A DNA stretch of 5,446 bases from JAEUPI01 sp036520715 (GCA_036520715.1 DATDJF010000296.1:1-5446); one strand, 5' to 3'; numbered from the stretch's first letter, positions 1 through 5,446 are shown. Numbers and translations: made by a program. The notes: generated from the letters alone by a model not told the origin.

Positions 1-793
1 CATCGAGGTAGCCCGTGCGCTGCGGATACAGCGCCAGCACCTGCGCCACCTCGTCGCGGTTCTCGGACACGTGCGACTGCAGGTAGGTGCCCGGACTCTC
101 GGCCCACAGCGCGCCGGCCAGCTCCATCTGCTCGGGTGAGCTGGTCAGCGCGAAGCGCGGCGTCACCGCATACAGCAGGCGGCCCTTGCCGTGCCACTTG
201 GCGATCAGCGCCTTGGAGTCGTCGTAGCCCTGCCTGGCCGTGTCGGCGAGGGCCGCCGGCGCGAGGCGGTCCATCAGCACCTTGCCGGCGATCAAACGCA
301 TGTTCAGCGCATCGGCCTGCTCGAAAAGGGCGTCCACCGACTGCGGGTGCACCGTGCAGAACACTGCCGCCGTCGTGGTGCCCGCGCGCAGGCATTCCTG
401 CAGGAACACTTGGGCCGCCTCGCTGGCGTGCGCCTTGTCGGCGAACTGCTGCTCGGCGACGAAGGTGTACTTGTGCAGCCAGTCGATGAGCTGCTGGCCG
501 TGCGAGCCGATGACCTGCGTCTGCGGGTAGTGCGCGTGGCAGTCGATGAAGCCCGCCATGATCAGCGAGTCGCTGCCGTATTGCCGGATCGGCGTTGCGG
601 CCGCCAGCTGCGGCTGCACCTCGTCGGCCGACCCGAAGTGCGTGATCCTGCCGCCCGCCATCGCCACGATGGCGTCCGGCTCGTAGCGCACCGTGGCCTC
701 GAGCCCCTGCGCGAACGCATCGCCGCCATAGGTGAGCACGGGACCCCGGATGGCGGTGGTCTGCGGTGGGTCGGATTTGCGGGAGATGTCCAT
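1..793 (-). CDS. guaD: Guanine deaminase, N-terminal 264 codons (C-terminus beyond window)
   Basis: Guanine deaminase hydrolyses guanine to xanthine and ammonia in the cytoplasm, the entry step of guanine catabolism. It belongs to the zinc amidohydrolase superfamily. Translating the minus strand from the ATG at 793 gives an uninterrupted frame to the left edge. Visible hallmarks are FIDCHAHYPQ at about residues 82-91, whose H86 and H88 form the HxH metal motif; the family-typical LIDWLHKYTF shortly after; RAGTTT; GKVLMDR; TPRFA (about 211-215), which in this family contributes to guanine binding; and QSHVSE (239-244), with zinc ligand H241 and the likely catalytic acid E244. The family is about 430-440 residues long, so roughly 40% is missing past the left edge, including the last His/Asp metal ligands. 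The 793 start fits the family N-terminus (an IRGPVLTY segment near residue 16), and the next in-frame ATG, at residue 45, is too late. No clear Shine-Dalgarno precedes it. It is transcribed away from the small gene at 996. The function is confident; the partial state only reflects the window edge. Confidence 0.95.
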   Translation of the reverse strand, partial: MDISRKSDPPQTTAIRGPVLTYGGDAFAQGLEATVRYEPDAIVAMAGGRITHFGSADEVQPQLAAATPIRQYGSDSLIMAGFIDCHAHYPQTQVIGSHGQQLIDWLHKYTFVAEQQFADKAHASEAAQVFLQECLRAGTTTAAVFCTVHPQSVDALFEQADALNMRLIAGKVLMDRLAPAALADTARQGYDDSKALIAKWHGKGRLLYAVTPRFALTSSPEQMELAGALWAESPGTYLQSHVSENRDEVAQVLALYPQRTGYLD

Positions 794-983
794 GCCACGC
801 GGGCTCGAAGTGCCGGCAAGTGTCGCAAACGTTCTCGGGTCCCGGGAGAAGCCATGGCACCGCCGGGGCTGCGCGCCGGCTTGCCAGCGATGACCGAGTT
901 GTGTCCGGTCGTGCCCCGGCTGTGCGGGTACGCATGATCAGCCGGTCACGGAAGAGCGCGCATACTGCAGTGGCCAACCGCCC

Positions 984-990
984 GGGAGGA
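984..990 (+). promoter_or_regulatory. Shine-Dalgarno site that fixes the GTG start of the 76-aa gene
   Basis: The heptamer GGGAGGA is a near-perfect anti-16S match. Five bases separate it from the GTG at 996. It is the strongest ribosome-binding signal in the window and is the main reason for calling the short downstream frame a real gene with a GTG start. Confidence 0.75.
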
Positions 991-995
991 GCCCA

Positions 996-1226
996 GTGCA
1001 TCGGCAACTCGTCACGCGCACGGAGTACCTTGCCGAGCTGAACCGGCGGCTGCGCCAGCATCCGGCCTACGCTGCGGGGATGCAGTTCGTGCCCCATGGC
1101 GGGCCGGACCCCGAAACCGCCAACGGTTTCAACTGGGTGCCGGAAGACGGGGGCGCGATGCCACCGATGCCGTTTGCCGAGGTGGCCGCCGAAGTGCACT
1201 CGCTCTATCGCGTGCTCGATCTGTAG
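996..1226 (+). CDS. Small conserved-looking hypothetical protein, 76 aa
   Basis: I do not recognise a named family or assign a function. The frame starts at GTG 996, five bases after a strong Shine-Dalgarno, and stops at TAG 1224-1226, just before a hairpin terminator. The protein is soluble-looking, with no signal peptide or membrane segment. It has a basic N-terminal helix candidate (residues 9-21, including YLAELNRRLRQHP), a central Pro/Gly-rich part with a GFNWVPEDG stretch (44-52), and an acidic amphipathic C-terminal helix candidate (60-74, AEVAAEVHSLYRVL). The composition reads as a real protein rather than the Arg/Ala/Pro-rich shadows seen elsewhere here. It is the only plus-strand gene, divergent from guaD and convergent with tRNA-Asp, so it is probably monocistronic. 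Similar short proteins of unknown function occur in Burkholderiales, but this is from memory and unverified. Confidence 0.7.
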   Translation: MHRQLVTRTEYLAELNRRLRQHPAYAAGMQFVPHGGPDPETANGFNWVPEDGGAMPPMPFAEVAAEVHSLYRVLDL

Positions 1227-1240
1227 CGCCGCAAATGACG

Positions 1241-1270
1241 CGGCCTTCAGAGGCTCACCTCTGAAGGCCG
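1241..1270. terminator. Bidirectional hairpin terminator between the 76-aa gene and tRNA-Asp
   Basis: A perfect 13-bp inverted repeat (1241-1253 with 1258-1270) closes a four-base CTCA loop. It begins 14 bases after the stop of the plus-strand gene and 7 bases beyond the CCA end of the minus-strand tRNA, so it sits where both converging transcripts should end. Neither side has a long T run (GATTCTT on the plus side, CGTCATTTG on the minus side), so it is an imperfect intrinsic terminator. It may also act as a 3' stabilising or processing hairpin. Confidence 0.75.
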
Positions 1271-1276
1271 GATTCT

Positions 1277-1353
1277 TGGCGGAGTGGACGGGACTCGAAC
1301 CCGCGACCCCCGGCGTGACAGGCCGGTATTCTAACCAACTGAACTACCACTCC
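1277..1353 (-). tRNA. tRNA-Asp (anticodon GTC)
   Basis: The reverse complement folds as a complete 77-nt cloverleaf. A 7-bp acceptor stem (GGAGTGG, 1353-1347, with CCACTCC) is followed by a D arm with the TAGTTCAGTTGGTTAGA pattern. The anticodon stem is CCGGC/GCCGG (1326-1322 with 1314-1310), enclosing loop CTGTCAC with GTC at 1319-1317. The T arm contains GGTTCGAGTCC. The discriminator base is G and the CCA is encoded (1279-1277). It closely resembles the E. coli aspartate tRNA, so the identity is secure. It reads GAC and GAU codons. It lies 42 bases downstream of the marR stop on the same strand, so it may be made from its own weak promoter or by read-through and processing. No tRNA-Val, a frequent partner of tRNA-Asp, is next to it. 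Confidence 0.97.
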
Positions 1354-1395
1354 ACGCGTGCTCAGAGAGCCGGAGAGTTTAGCAGAGCAGCGTCG

Positions 1396-1908
1396 CTATT
1401 CGGCCGGCGCCAAGGGTGGCTCGTTGCCGTCGGCGCTCTCGCCGGCCAGCTTGGTCAGCAGCTCGATCAGCATCGCGCGCTCGGCGCGGGTCAGGCGGCG
1501 CAACAGGCCGCTCTCCATCGACTTGGCGGCTGCCTGCGCGCGCTTGGCCAACGCCAGCCCATCGGGTGACAAGACGATCAGTTGAGAACGCCGATCGGCC
1601 GGGTTTCGCTCGCGGCGAAGCCAATGCTTGGCCTGCATGCGGTCGATCAGCATCGTCAGGTTCGGCGCCGACAGCCGCAGCGTGCGCGCCAGGCGCTTGG
1701 CCGGCGTGGCGCCGTTGGCCAGCAGCAGCATCAGCAGCGAGAACTCGGCCTTGCGCAGGTTGAACGGCTGGCCGACGTGGCGTTCGAACAGCGCCACCGT
1801 GGTGATGTTGGCCAGGGTGATGTGAAAGCCCAGCACGTCGCGCAACGCACCGAACTCCAGCGTGCCGTCGGCACGCAGCGGCGCCTCGGCGACGTCGCTC
1901 GGGTTCAT
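1396..1908 (-). CDS. MarR-family winged-helix transcriptional regulator, 170 aa
   Basis: This is a dimeric DNA-binding regulator of the MarR/SlyA type, which usually represses its own or neighbouring genes and is released by a small, often phenolic, ligand. After a short variable N-terminus, an N-terminal dimerisation helix (about 19-45) leads into the winged helix at about 50-115. The helix-turn-helix is about 67-92, with SAPNLTMLIDRM as likely recognition helix. The wing carries the family signature DRRSQLIVLSPDGLAL (105-120). C-terminal helices (about 118-160) complete the dimer interface. The length is typical. The ATG overlaps the livF stop by four bases (ATGA), so marR is very probably translated by coupling from the liv transcript and is the last protein gene of that unit. 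It is therefore the best candidate regulator of the transporter, though its effector and operator cannot be read here. Family assignment is confident; the regulated target is inference. Confidence 0.9.
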   Translation of the reverse strand: MNPSDVAEAPLRADGTLEFGALRDVLGFHITLANITTVALFERHVGQPFNLRKAEFSLLMLLLANGATPAKRLARTLRLSAPNLTMLIDRMQAKHWLRRERNPADRRSQLIVLSPDGLALAKRAQAAAKSMESGLLRRLTRAERAMLIELLTKLAGESADGNEPPLAPAE

Positions 1909-2642
1909 GCGGCCCGGGCCCCCAGGTAGGTGTCGATCACCCGCGCATCGCGCGCCAGTTCCGCAGCCGGGCCTTCGAGCGCGAGCGCGCCGGTCTCGAG
2001 CACGTAGCCGTAGTCCGACACCTCGAGCGCGGCGCGCGCGTTCTGCTCGATCAGCAGGATCGACACGCCGCCGGCGCGCAACTGCTCGATGGTGCGGAAC
2101 ACTTCGCGCACCACCAGCGGCGCCAGGCCCAGGCTCGGCTCGTCGAGCATCAGCAGCTTGGGTTCGGCCATCAGCGCGCGCCCCACCGCCAGCATCTGGC
2201 GCTCGCCGCCCGACAGCGTGCCAGCGAGTTGGGCGCGCCGTTCCTGCAGGCGCGGGAACAGCGCGTAGACGCGTTCGATCGTGTCGCGCCAGCCGGCCAC
2301 GCCGCGGCGCATCTGGCGATAGCCGCCCAGCACCAGGTTGTCTTCCACCGGCATCGAGCCGAACAGCTCGCGCTTCTCGGGCACCAGCGACATGCCGCGC
2401 ATCACGCGCTCCTCGAGCGGCGTGTCGGCCACCGACTCACCGTCGAAGACGATGCGGCCACGCGCCTGCAACAGGCCCATCAGCGAGTTGAGCAGCGTCG
2501 ACTTGCCGGCGCCGTTGGGCCCGATCACGCTGACCACGCCGCCGCGCGGCACGCGCAGGCTCAAGCCCGACAGCACCTCGGCCTTGCCGTAACCGGCATG
2601 CAGGTCGCTGACGTCGAGCAGCAGGTCGGGGGTCGTGCTCAT
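1905..2642 (-). CDS. livF: Branched-chain amino acid-type ABC transporter ATP-binding protein LivF, 245 aa
   Basis: This is one of the two ATPases that power a HAAT-family (Liv-type) importer at the inner membrane. All ABC motifs are present: Walker A GPNGAGKS (41-48), the Q-loop region around PEKRELF (88-94, with Glu at the Q position as is usual in LivF), signature LSGGE (143-147), Walker B LLMLDE (163-168) and the D-loop. At the H-switch position it has EQN (199-201), so Gln200 replaces the usual His; this is also seen in E. coli LivF. The C-terminal AYLG-like ending (TYLGARAA) is typical. The frame is open upstream to an ATG at 2711, but that adds 23 residues unlike any LivF N-terminus and has no ribosome-binding site. 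The ATG at 2642 (MSTTPDLLLDV) matches the family start and is preceded by a weak purine-rich stretch, so I chose it. It overlaps marR downstream by ATGA and follows livMG after a 360-base gap. Confidence 0.93.
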   Translation of the reverse strand: MSTTPDLLLDVSDLHAGYGKAEVLSGLSLRVPRGGVVSVIGPNGAGKSTLLNSLMGLLQARGRIVFDGESVADTPLEERVMRGMSLVPEKRELFGSMPVEDNLVLGGYRQMRRGVAGWRDTIERVYALFPRLQERRAQLAGTLSGGERQMLAVGRALMAEPKLLMLDEPSLGLAPLVVREVFRTIEQLRAGGVSILLIEQNARAALEVSDYGYVLETGALALEGPAAELARDARVIDTYLGARAA

Positions 2643-2739
2643 GCCTCGGGTTCCAGATCCGACGCTGCCTGCGCGCATTGCTGAAGGTGCTGCGAGGCAA
2701 AGCCGTGGCATGCGTCGTCGAAAAGCACGAGCGCTGCTG

Positions 2740-2971
2740 CGCGGTGGGCGGTGCCCGGGGTGGGCGACTTGTGGGGCGGCGAGAAGCGCAGTGCCGGGGT
2801 CGGCGCGCGCAGCGCGCTTCGTTCATCTGACTCGCCGCGATTGTCCGAGCGCAACGAACGAAGTGAGTGCAGCGAGTTTCGCGGCGCGACCCCGGCGCGA
2901 GCATCGCAGCGGAGTCTCCGCGCAGCGGAGACCGCCACAGTAGGAGCCCACACCGGGCACCGCCCACCGCG
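2740..2971. repeat. 232-bp nested palindromic intergenic element (MITE/REP-like candidate)
   Basis: The ends are a 26-bp inverted repeat, 2740-2765 against 2946-2971, with 25 of 26 bases complementary (the single mismatch is G2759 against A2952). Further inverted pairs nest inside: GCCGGGGTCG (2793-2802) with CGACCCCGGC (2887-2896), and CTTCGTTC (2817-2824) with GAACGAAG (2856-2863). CGCCGCGA (2833-2840) with TCGCGGCG (2879-2886) is an alternative pairing. A separate local hairpin sits on the right arm. RNA from either strand could fold into a long branched hairpin. No transposase, target-site duplication or protein frame is evident. This looks like a dispersed Burkholderiales intergenic repeat, but copy number cannot be tested from one window. 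It lies inside the transporter operon, where it could influence read-through, processing or relative expression of livF and marR. Confidence 0.75.
2905..2932. repeat. Direct repeat plus tight hairpin within the palindromic element
   Basis: The decamer CGCAGCGGAG occurs twice (2905-2914 and 2921-2930). GTCTCCGC (2914-2921) and GCGGAGAC (2925-2932) form a perfect 8-bp stem with a three-base loop. This hairpin lies only on the right arm of the larger palindrome, where it has no counterpart on the left arm, as if added or duplicated within it. Confidence 0.7.
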
Positions 2972-3002
2972 TCGCGCCAAATCTCTGAGCTGCGATCTCA
3001 TG

Positions 3003-4802
3003 TCAGTGCTCGGTACCCAGGTAAGCCGCGCGCACCGCCGGGCTGGCCTGCACCTCGGCTGGCGTGCCCTCGAGCAGCTTGGTGCCGAACTCCATCACGA
3101 CGATGCGGTCGGTGAGGCCCATCACGAAATCCATGTCGTGCTCGACCAGCAGGATGCTCATGCCCTCGCCCTTGAGCTGGCGCAGCACGGCGGCCAGTGC
3201 CTGCTTCTCCTGATGGCGCAGGCCGGCCGCGGGCTCGTCGAGCAGCAGCAACACCGGGTCGGCGCACAAGGCACGCGCAATTTCCATCAGGCGCTGCGGC
3301 CCGAGCGGCAGGTTGCCGGCCAGCTCGTGCAGCTGTGCGGCCATGCCGATGCGCTGCAACTGGCGCTCGGCTTCGGCGAAGAAGCGGCGCTCCTCGTCAC
3401 GGTCCAGGCGCAGCATCGCGCGCAGCGTGCCGCAGTGGCCGCGCTGGTAGGCGCCCAGCGCGACGTTTTCGAGCACGGTCATGTCGGGCAGCAGCTTCAC
3501 GTGCTGGAAGGTGCGCGACACGCCGAGCCGCGCGATCGCGCGCGCCGGCAGGCCGGCGATGGTGTGGCCGGCGAAGGTGGCGCCGCCGCGCGTCAACGCC
3601 AGCGCGCCGGTCAGCAGGTTGAAGGTGGTCGACTTGCCGGCGCCGTTGGGCCCGATCAGGCCGACGATCTCGCCGGCACGCAAGTCGAAGCTGACGTCGT
3701 TGACGGCCACCAGCCCGCCGAACTCCTTGCGCACCGACTGCACGCTCAGCAAGACCTCGCCGGGCACCGGCCGCTTGCGCTCGCCCAGCGGCGCTGCCTG
3801 TGCCCAATCGGCGGCGCGCCGCGGCATCGGCAGCCAGCGCTCGAGGCCGCGCGTGATCGCCGGCCACAGGCCATCGGGTGCGTACTTGAGCAGCAGCACG
3901 ATCAGCACGCCGAAGACGATCACTTCGTAGTTGCCTTGCGTGCCGGTGAGCGCGGGCAGCCACTCCTGCAACTTGTCTTCGATCAGCTTCACCGCGCCGG
4001 CGCCGACGAAGGCGCCCCACACCTGCCCGACACCGCCGAGCACCGCCATGAAGAGGTACTCGATGCCGCGGTTCAAGCCGAACGGCGTGGGGTTCACCGT
4101 GCGCTGGTAGTGCGCGAACAGCCAGCCCGAGATCGCCGCCAGCACCGCCGCGTAGACGAAGATCACCACCTTGTAGCGATAGGTGGAGATGCCCATCGCC
4201 TCGGCCATCGCGGCGCCGCTCTTGAGCGCGCGGATCGCGCGGCCCGGGCGCGAGTCGAGCAGGCGTTGCGTGGCCAGCGCGGCCACCAGCGCCACCAGCC
4301 AGATCAGCACGTACATGTTGCGGCCGTCGTGCAGGCTGATACCGAACACCGTGAGGGACGGGATGCCGAGGATGCCGTCGTAGCGGCCCAGGCCCTCGAC
4401 GTTGGCCATCGTGTAGCTGAGCGAGAGGCCCCAGGCGATGGTGGCCAGCGGCAGGTAGTGGCCCGACATGCGCAGCGTGATGGCCGCCAGCACCAGCGCG
4501 ATGGCCACCGTCAGCACGATGCCCACCAGCAGGCCGAGCCACGGCGACAGCGCGAACTGCGTGCTCAGCACCGCGGTGCTGTAGGCGCCGACGCCGACGA
4601 ACGCCGCCTGGCCGAACGACGTGAGGCCGCCGACGCCGGTGAGCACCACCAGCCCCAGCGCCACGATGGCGTACAGCCCGATCAGGTTGAGCTGCGTGAT
4701 CCAGAACTCGGGCACCGGCAGCAGCGGCAGCGCCAGCACCAGCACGGCGATGGCGGCAAACAGCCATCTGCGCAGCGCGGCCGTGCGGTCACTCGTCGCC
4801 AT
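3003..4802 (-). CDS. livMG: Fused LivM permease - LivG ATPase of a branched-chain amino acid-type ABC transporter, 599 aa
   Basis: One polypeptide carries a whole Liv-type half transporter. Residues about 10-325 are a LivM permease: multiple hydrophobic membrane spans, the family GLTSFGQAAFVGVGAY stretch (59-74), and the EAA-like cytoplasmic loop that contacts the ATPase (GRAIRALKSGAAMAEAMG, 187-204). A charged linker (about 326-348) leads into a LivG-type ATPase: Walker A GPNGAGKS (384-391), Q-loop RTFQ with Q433, Walker B LLLLDE (518-523) and H-switch H555. The signature position reads LPLGPQ (498-503) instead of LSGGQ or LSYGQ. The C-terminus AAYLGTEH is typical of LivG. Such LivM-LivG fusions are, from memory, common in Burkholderiales, so this is a natural fusion rather than a lost stop: the reading frame and linker are clean. 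The ATG at 4802 lies inside the end of livH (14-base overlap), implying translational coupling. LivH and LivF are the expected partners. Confidence 0.94.
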   Translation of the reverse strand: MATSDRTAALRRWLFAAIAVLVLALPLLPVPEFWITQLNLIGLYAIVALGLVVLTGVGGLTSFGQAAFVGVGAYSTAVLSTQFALSPWLGLLVGIVLTVAIALVLAAITLRMSGHYLPLATIAWGLSLSYTMANVEGLGRYDGILGIPSLTVFGISLHDGRNMYVLIWLVALVAALATQRLLDSRPGRAIRALKSGAAMAEAMGISTYRYKVVIFVYAAVLAAISGWLFAHYQRTVNPTPFGLNRGIEYLFMAVLGGVGQVWGAFVGAGAVKLIEDKLQEWLPALTGTQGNYEVIVFGVLIVLLLKYAPDGLWPAITRGLERWLPMPRRAADWAQAAPLGERKRPVPGEVLLSVQSVRKEFGGLVAVNDVSFDLRAGEIVGLIGPNGAGKSTTFNLLTGALALTRGGATFAGHTIAGLPARAIARLGVSRTFQHVKLLPDMTVLENVALGAYQRGHCGTLRAMLRLDRDEERRFFAEAERQLQRIGMAAQLHELAGNLPLGPQRLMEIARALCADPVLLLLDEPAAGLRHQEKQALAAVLRQLKGEGMSILLVEHDMDFVMGLTDRIVVMEFGTKLLEGTPAEVQASPAVRAAYLGTEH

Positions 4803-5446
4803 GATGCGGCTCGCGCAGCGAGCGCCACAGCAGGATCGGCAGGATGGTGGTGAAGACGATCACCTCCTTGAAGGCACTGGCCCAGAACGAGCCGAAGGCC
4901 TCGATCACGCCGACCCCGAGCGCGCCCACCGCGGCCAGTGGATAACTCGCCAAGCCGGCGAACACGGCGGCGACGAAGCCCTTGAGGCCGATCAGGAAGC
5001 CGGAGTCGTAGAACACCGTGGTCGACGGCCCGATCAGCAAGCCCGACAGCGCGCCCATGAAAGCGGCCATCGTGAACGACAGCCGGCCGGCGCTCGACGA
5101 ACTGATGCCCATCAGCCGCGCCCCGGTGCGGTTGACCGCGGTGGCGCGCAACGCCTTGCCGCGCAACGTGCGCTCGAAGAACAACCACAGCATCACGATC
5201 AGCGCCGCCGAGGCGCCGAAGATGATCACCAGCTGGCCGCTCAACGTGAGCGGCCCGATGGAAAAGCGCGCGTCCCAGAACGCCGGGTTGCGAAAGCCCT
5301 CGGCGCCGAAGAACAGCAGCCCGAGGCCGGTGAGCGCGAAGTGCACGCCGACCGAGACGATCAACAGCACCAGCACGCTGGCGTCGGCCAGCCGCTCGTA
5401 CGCCAGCCGGTAGACCAGCGGCCCGAGCGGCGTGACGATGGCCAAC
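4789..5446 (-). CDS. livH: Branched-chain amino acid-type ABC transporter permease LivH, C-terminal 218 residues (start beyond window)
   Basis: This is the second inner-membrane permease of the Liv-type importer, pairing with the LivM domain encoded next. Numbering from the first complete codon at the edge, which is an internal TTG (Leu) and not a start, hydrophobic spans lie at about 22-46, 71-90, 122-140, 148-181 and 188-207. The conserved cytoplasmic EAA-like loop LRGKALRATAVNRTGARLMG (94-113) is the expected ATPase contact. The following segments (FTMAAFMGALSGLL, and GLKGFVAAVFAGLASYPLAA) are typical of LivH. LivH proteins are about 290-300 residues, so about 75-80 N-terminal residues lie past the right edge. 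The stop at 4789-4791 overlaps the livMG start. It is the most upstream visible member of the minus-strand transcription unit; the promoter, and possibly the binding-protein gene, would be further right. Confidence 0.92.
   Translation of the reverse strand, partial: LAIVTPLGPLVYRLAYERLADASVLVLLIVSVGVHFALTGLGLLFFGAEGFRNPAFWDARFSIGPLTLSGQLVIIFGASAALIVMLWLFFERTLRGKALRATAVNRTGARLMGISSSSAGRLSFTMAAFMGALSGLLIGPSTTVFYDSGFLIGLKGFVAAVFAGLASYPLAAVGALGVGVIEAFGSFWASAFKEVIVFTTILPILLWRSLREPHHGDE

Larger units (their letters stand above)
2643..3002. other. 360-base gap between livMG and livF, with no convincing gene
   Basis: The two halves of one transporter operon are separated by an unusually long gap. 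Bases 2740-2971 hold the nested palindromic repeat described separately. The remaining 97 bases next to livF (2643-2739) and 31 bases next to livMG (2972-3002) show no clear hairpin, promoter or gene. A 120-codon minus-strand frame spans the gap (3001 to 2639), with its ATG beginning one base after the livMG stop. Its translation is Arg/Ser/Ala/Pro-rich low-complexity sequence imposed by the repeat, so I do not call it a gene. Confidence 0.7.

Noticed and set aside
191..937. 248-codon plus-strand frame opposite guaD
   Set aside because: It is antisense to a confidently recognised guanine deaminase. Its composition is Arg/Val/Leu/His-rich without domains, and there is no ribosome-binding site.
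961..966. CATACT as a -10 box for the 76-aa gene
   Set aside because: It is a four-of-six match with no -35 element, so it is indistinguishable from chance.
1376..1381. TAAACT (minus strand) as a -10 box for tRNA-Asp
   Set aside because: Only four of six bases match the consensus and no acceptable -35 lies at the right spacing. A promoter is possible but not supported well enough to annotate.
2643..2711. N-terminal extension of LivF to the ATG at 2711
   Set aside because: The extra 23 residues are unlike LivF N-termini, lack a ribosome-binding site and look like non-coding read-through. The ATG at 2642 matches the family.
2740..2971. CRISPR array or insertion sequence in the livMG-livF gap
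   Set aside because: The repeats are inverted and nested rather than regularly spaced direct repeats, and there is no transposase frame or visible target-site duplication.
2639..3001. 120-codon minus-strand frame filling the livMG-livF gap, starting next to the livMG stop
   Set aside because: Its coding sequence is largely the palindromic repeat. The SLRSLRSDNR-type low-complexity translation looks like the spurious hypothetical proteins produced by such repeats in Burkholderiales (from memory). There is no Shine-Dalgarno.
3397..4767. 456-codon minus-strand frame inside livMG
   Set aside because: It is a frame-shifted shadow of livMG, dominated by Arg/Ala/Gly/His, with no start signal. The true frame has all the family motifs.
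2751..4853. 700-codon open frame on the plus strand opposite livMG
   Set aside because: It is antisense to the clear LivM-LivG fusion. Its translation is a His/Gln/Arg/Ala-rich low-complexity sequence with no motif, as expected from GC-rich codon bias, and it also runs through the palindromic repeat.

Overview
The window is high-GC DNA with dense, strongly third-position-biased coding and looks like a beta-proteobacterium of the Burkholderiales (Rubrivivax/Leptothrix/Rhizobacter-like). This placement is inferred from base composition, gene style and a LivM-LivG fusion, which from memory is common in that order. No rRNA or other firm taxonomic marker is present. Almost everything lies on the minus strand; the one plus-strand gene is a 76-residue hypothetical protein.

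Layout from the left edge: the N-terminal 264 codons of a guanine deaminase (guaD, minus, running off the left edge); a 202-base divergent intergenic region; a small hypothetical gene on the plus strand with a strong Shine-Dalgarno and a GTG start; a perfect 13-bp hairpin that probably ends transcription from both sides; tRNA-Asp(GTC) on the minus strand with an encoded CCA; a MarR-family regulator; and a branched-chain-amino-acid-type (HAAT family) ABC transporter cluster. In transcription order the cluster is livH (partial, running off the right edge), a livM-livG fusion, a 360-base gap, livF, then marR. livH and livMG overlap by 14 bases, and livF and marR overlap by 4 bases (ATGA), so each pair is probably translationally coupled.

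The transporter is nearly complete for its inner-membrane part: two permease units (LivH and the LivM half of the fusion) and two ATPases (the LivG half and LivF). No periplasmic substrate-binding protein (LivK type) is in the window, so the substrate cannot be fixed. Amino acids are the family default, but amides, urea or aromatic acids are possible, and the co-transcribed MarR regulator would fit an aromatic or other small effector.

No new defence, mobile or biosynthetic system is visible; the genes are ordinary housekeeping, catabolic and transport genes. The two points most worth a second look are the 232-bp nested palindromic element (26-bp inverted repeats, 25/26 matching) between livMG and livF, and an apparent asymmetry of the two ATP sites of the transporter, where non-canonical residues of LivF and LivG fall in the same composite site.
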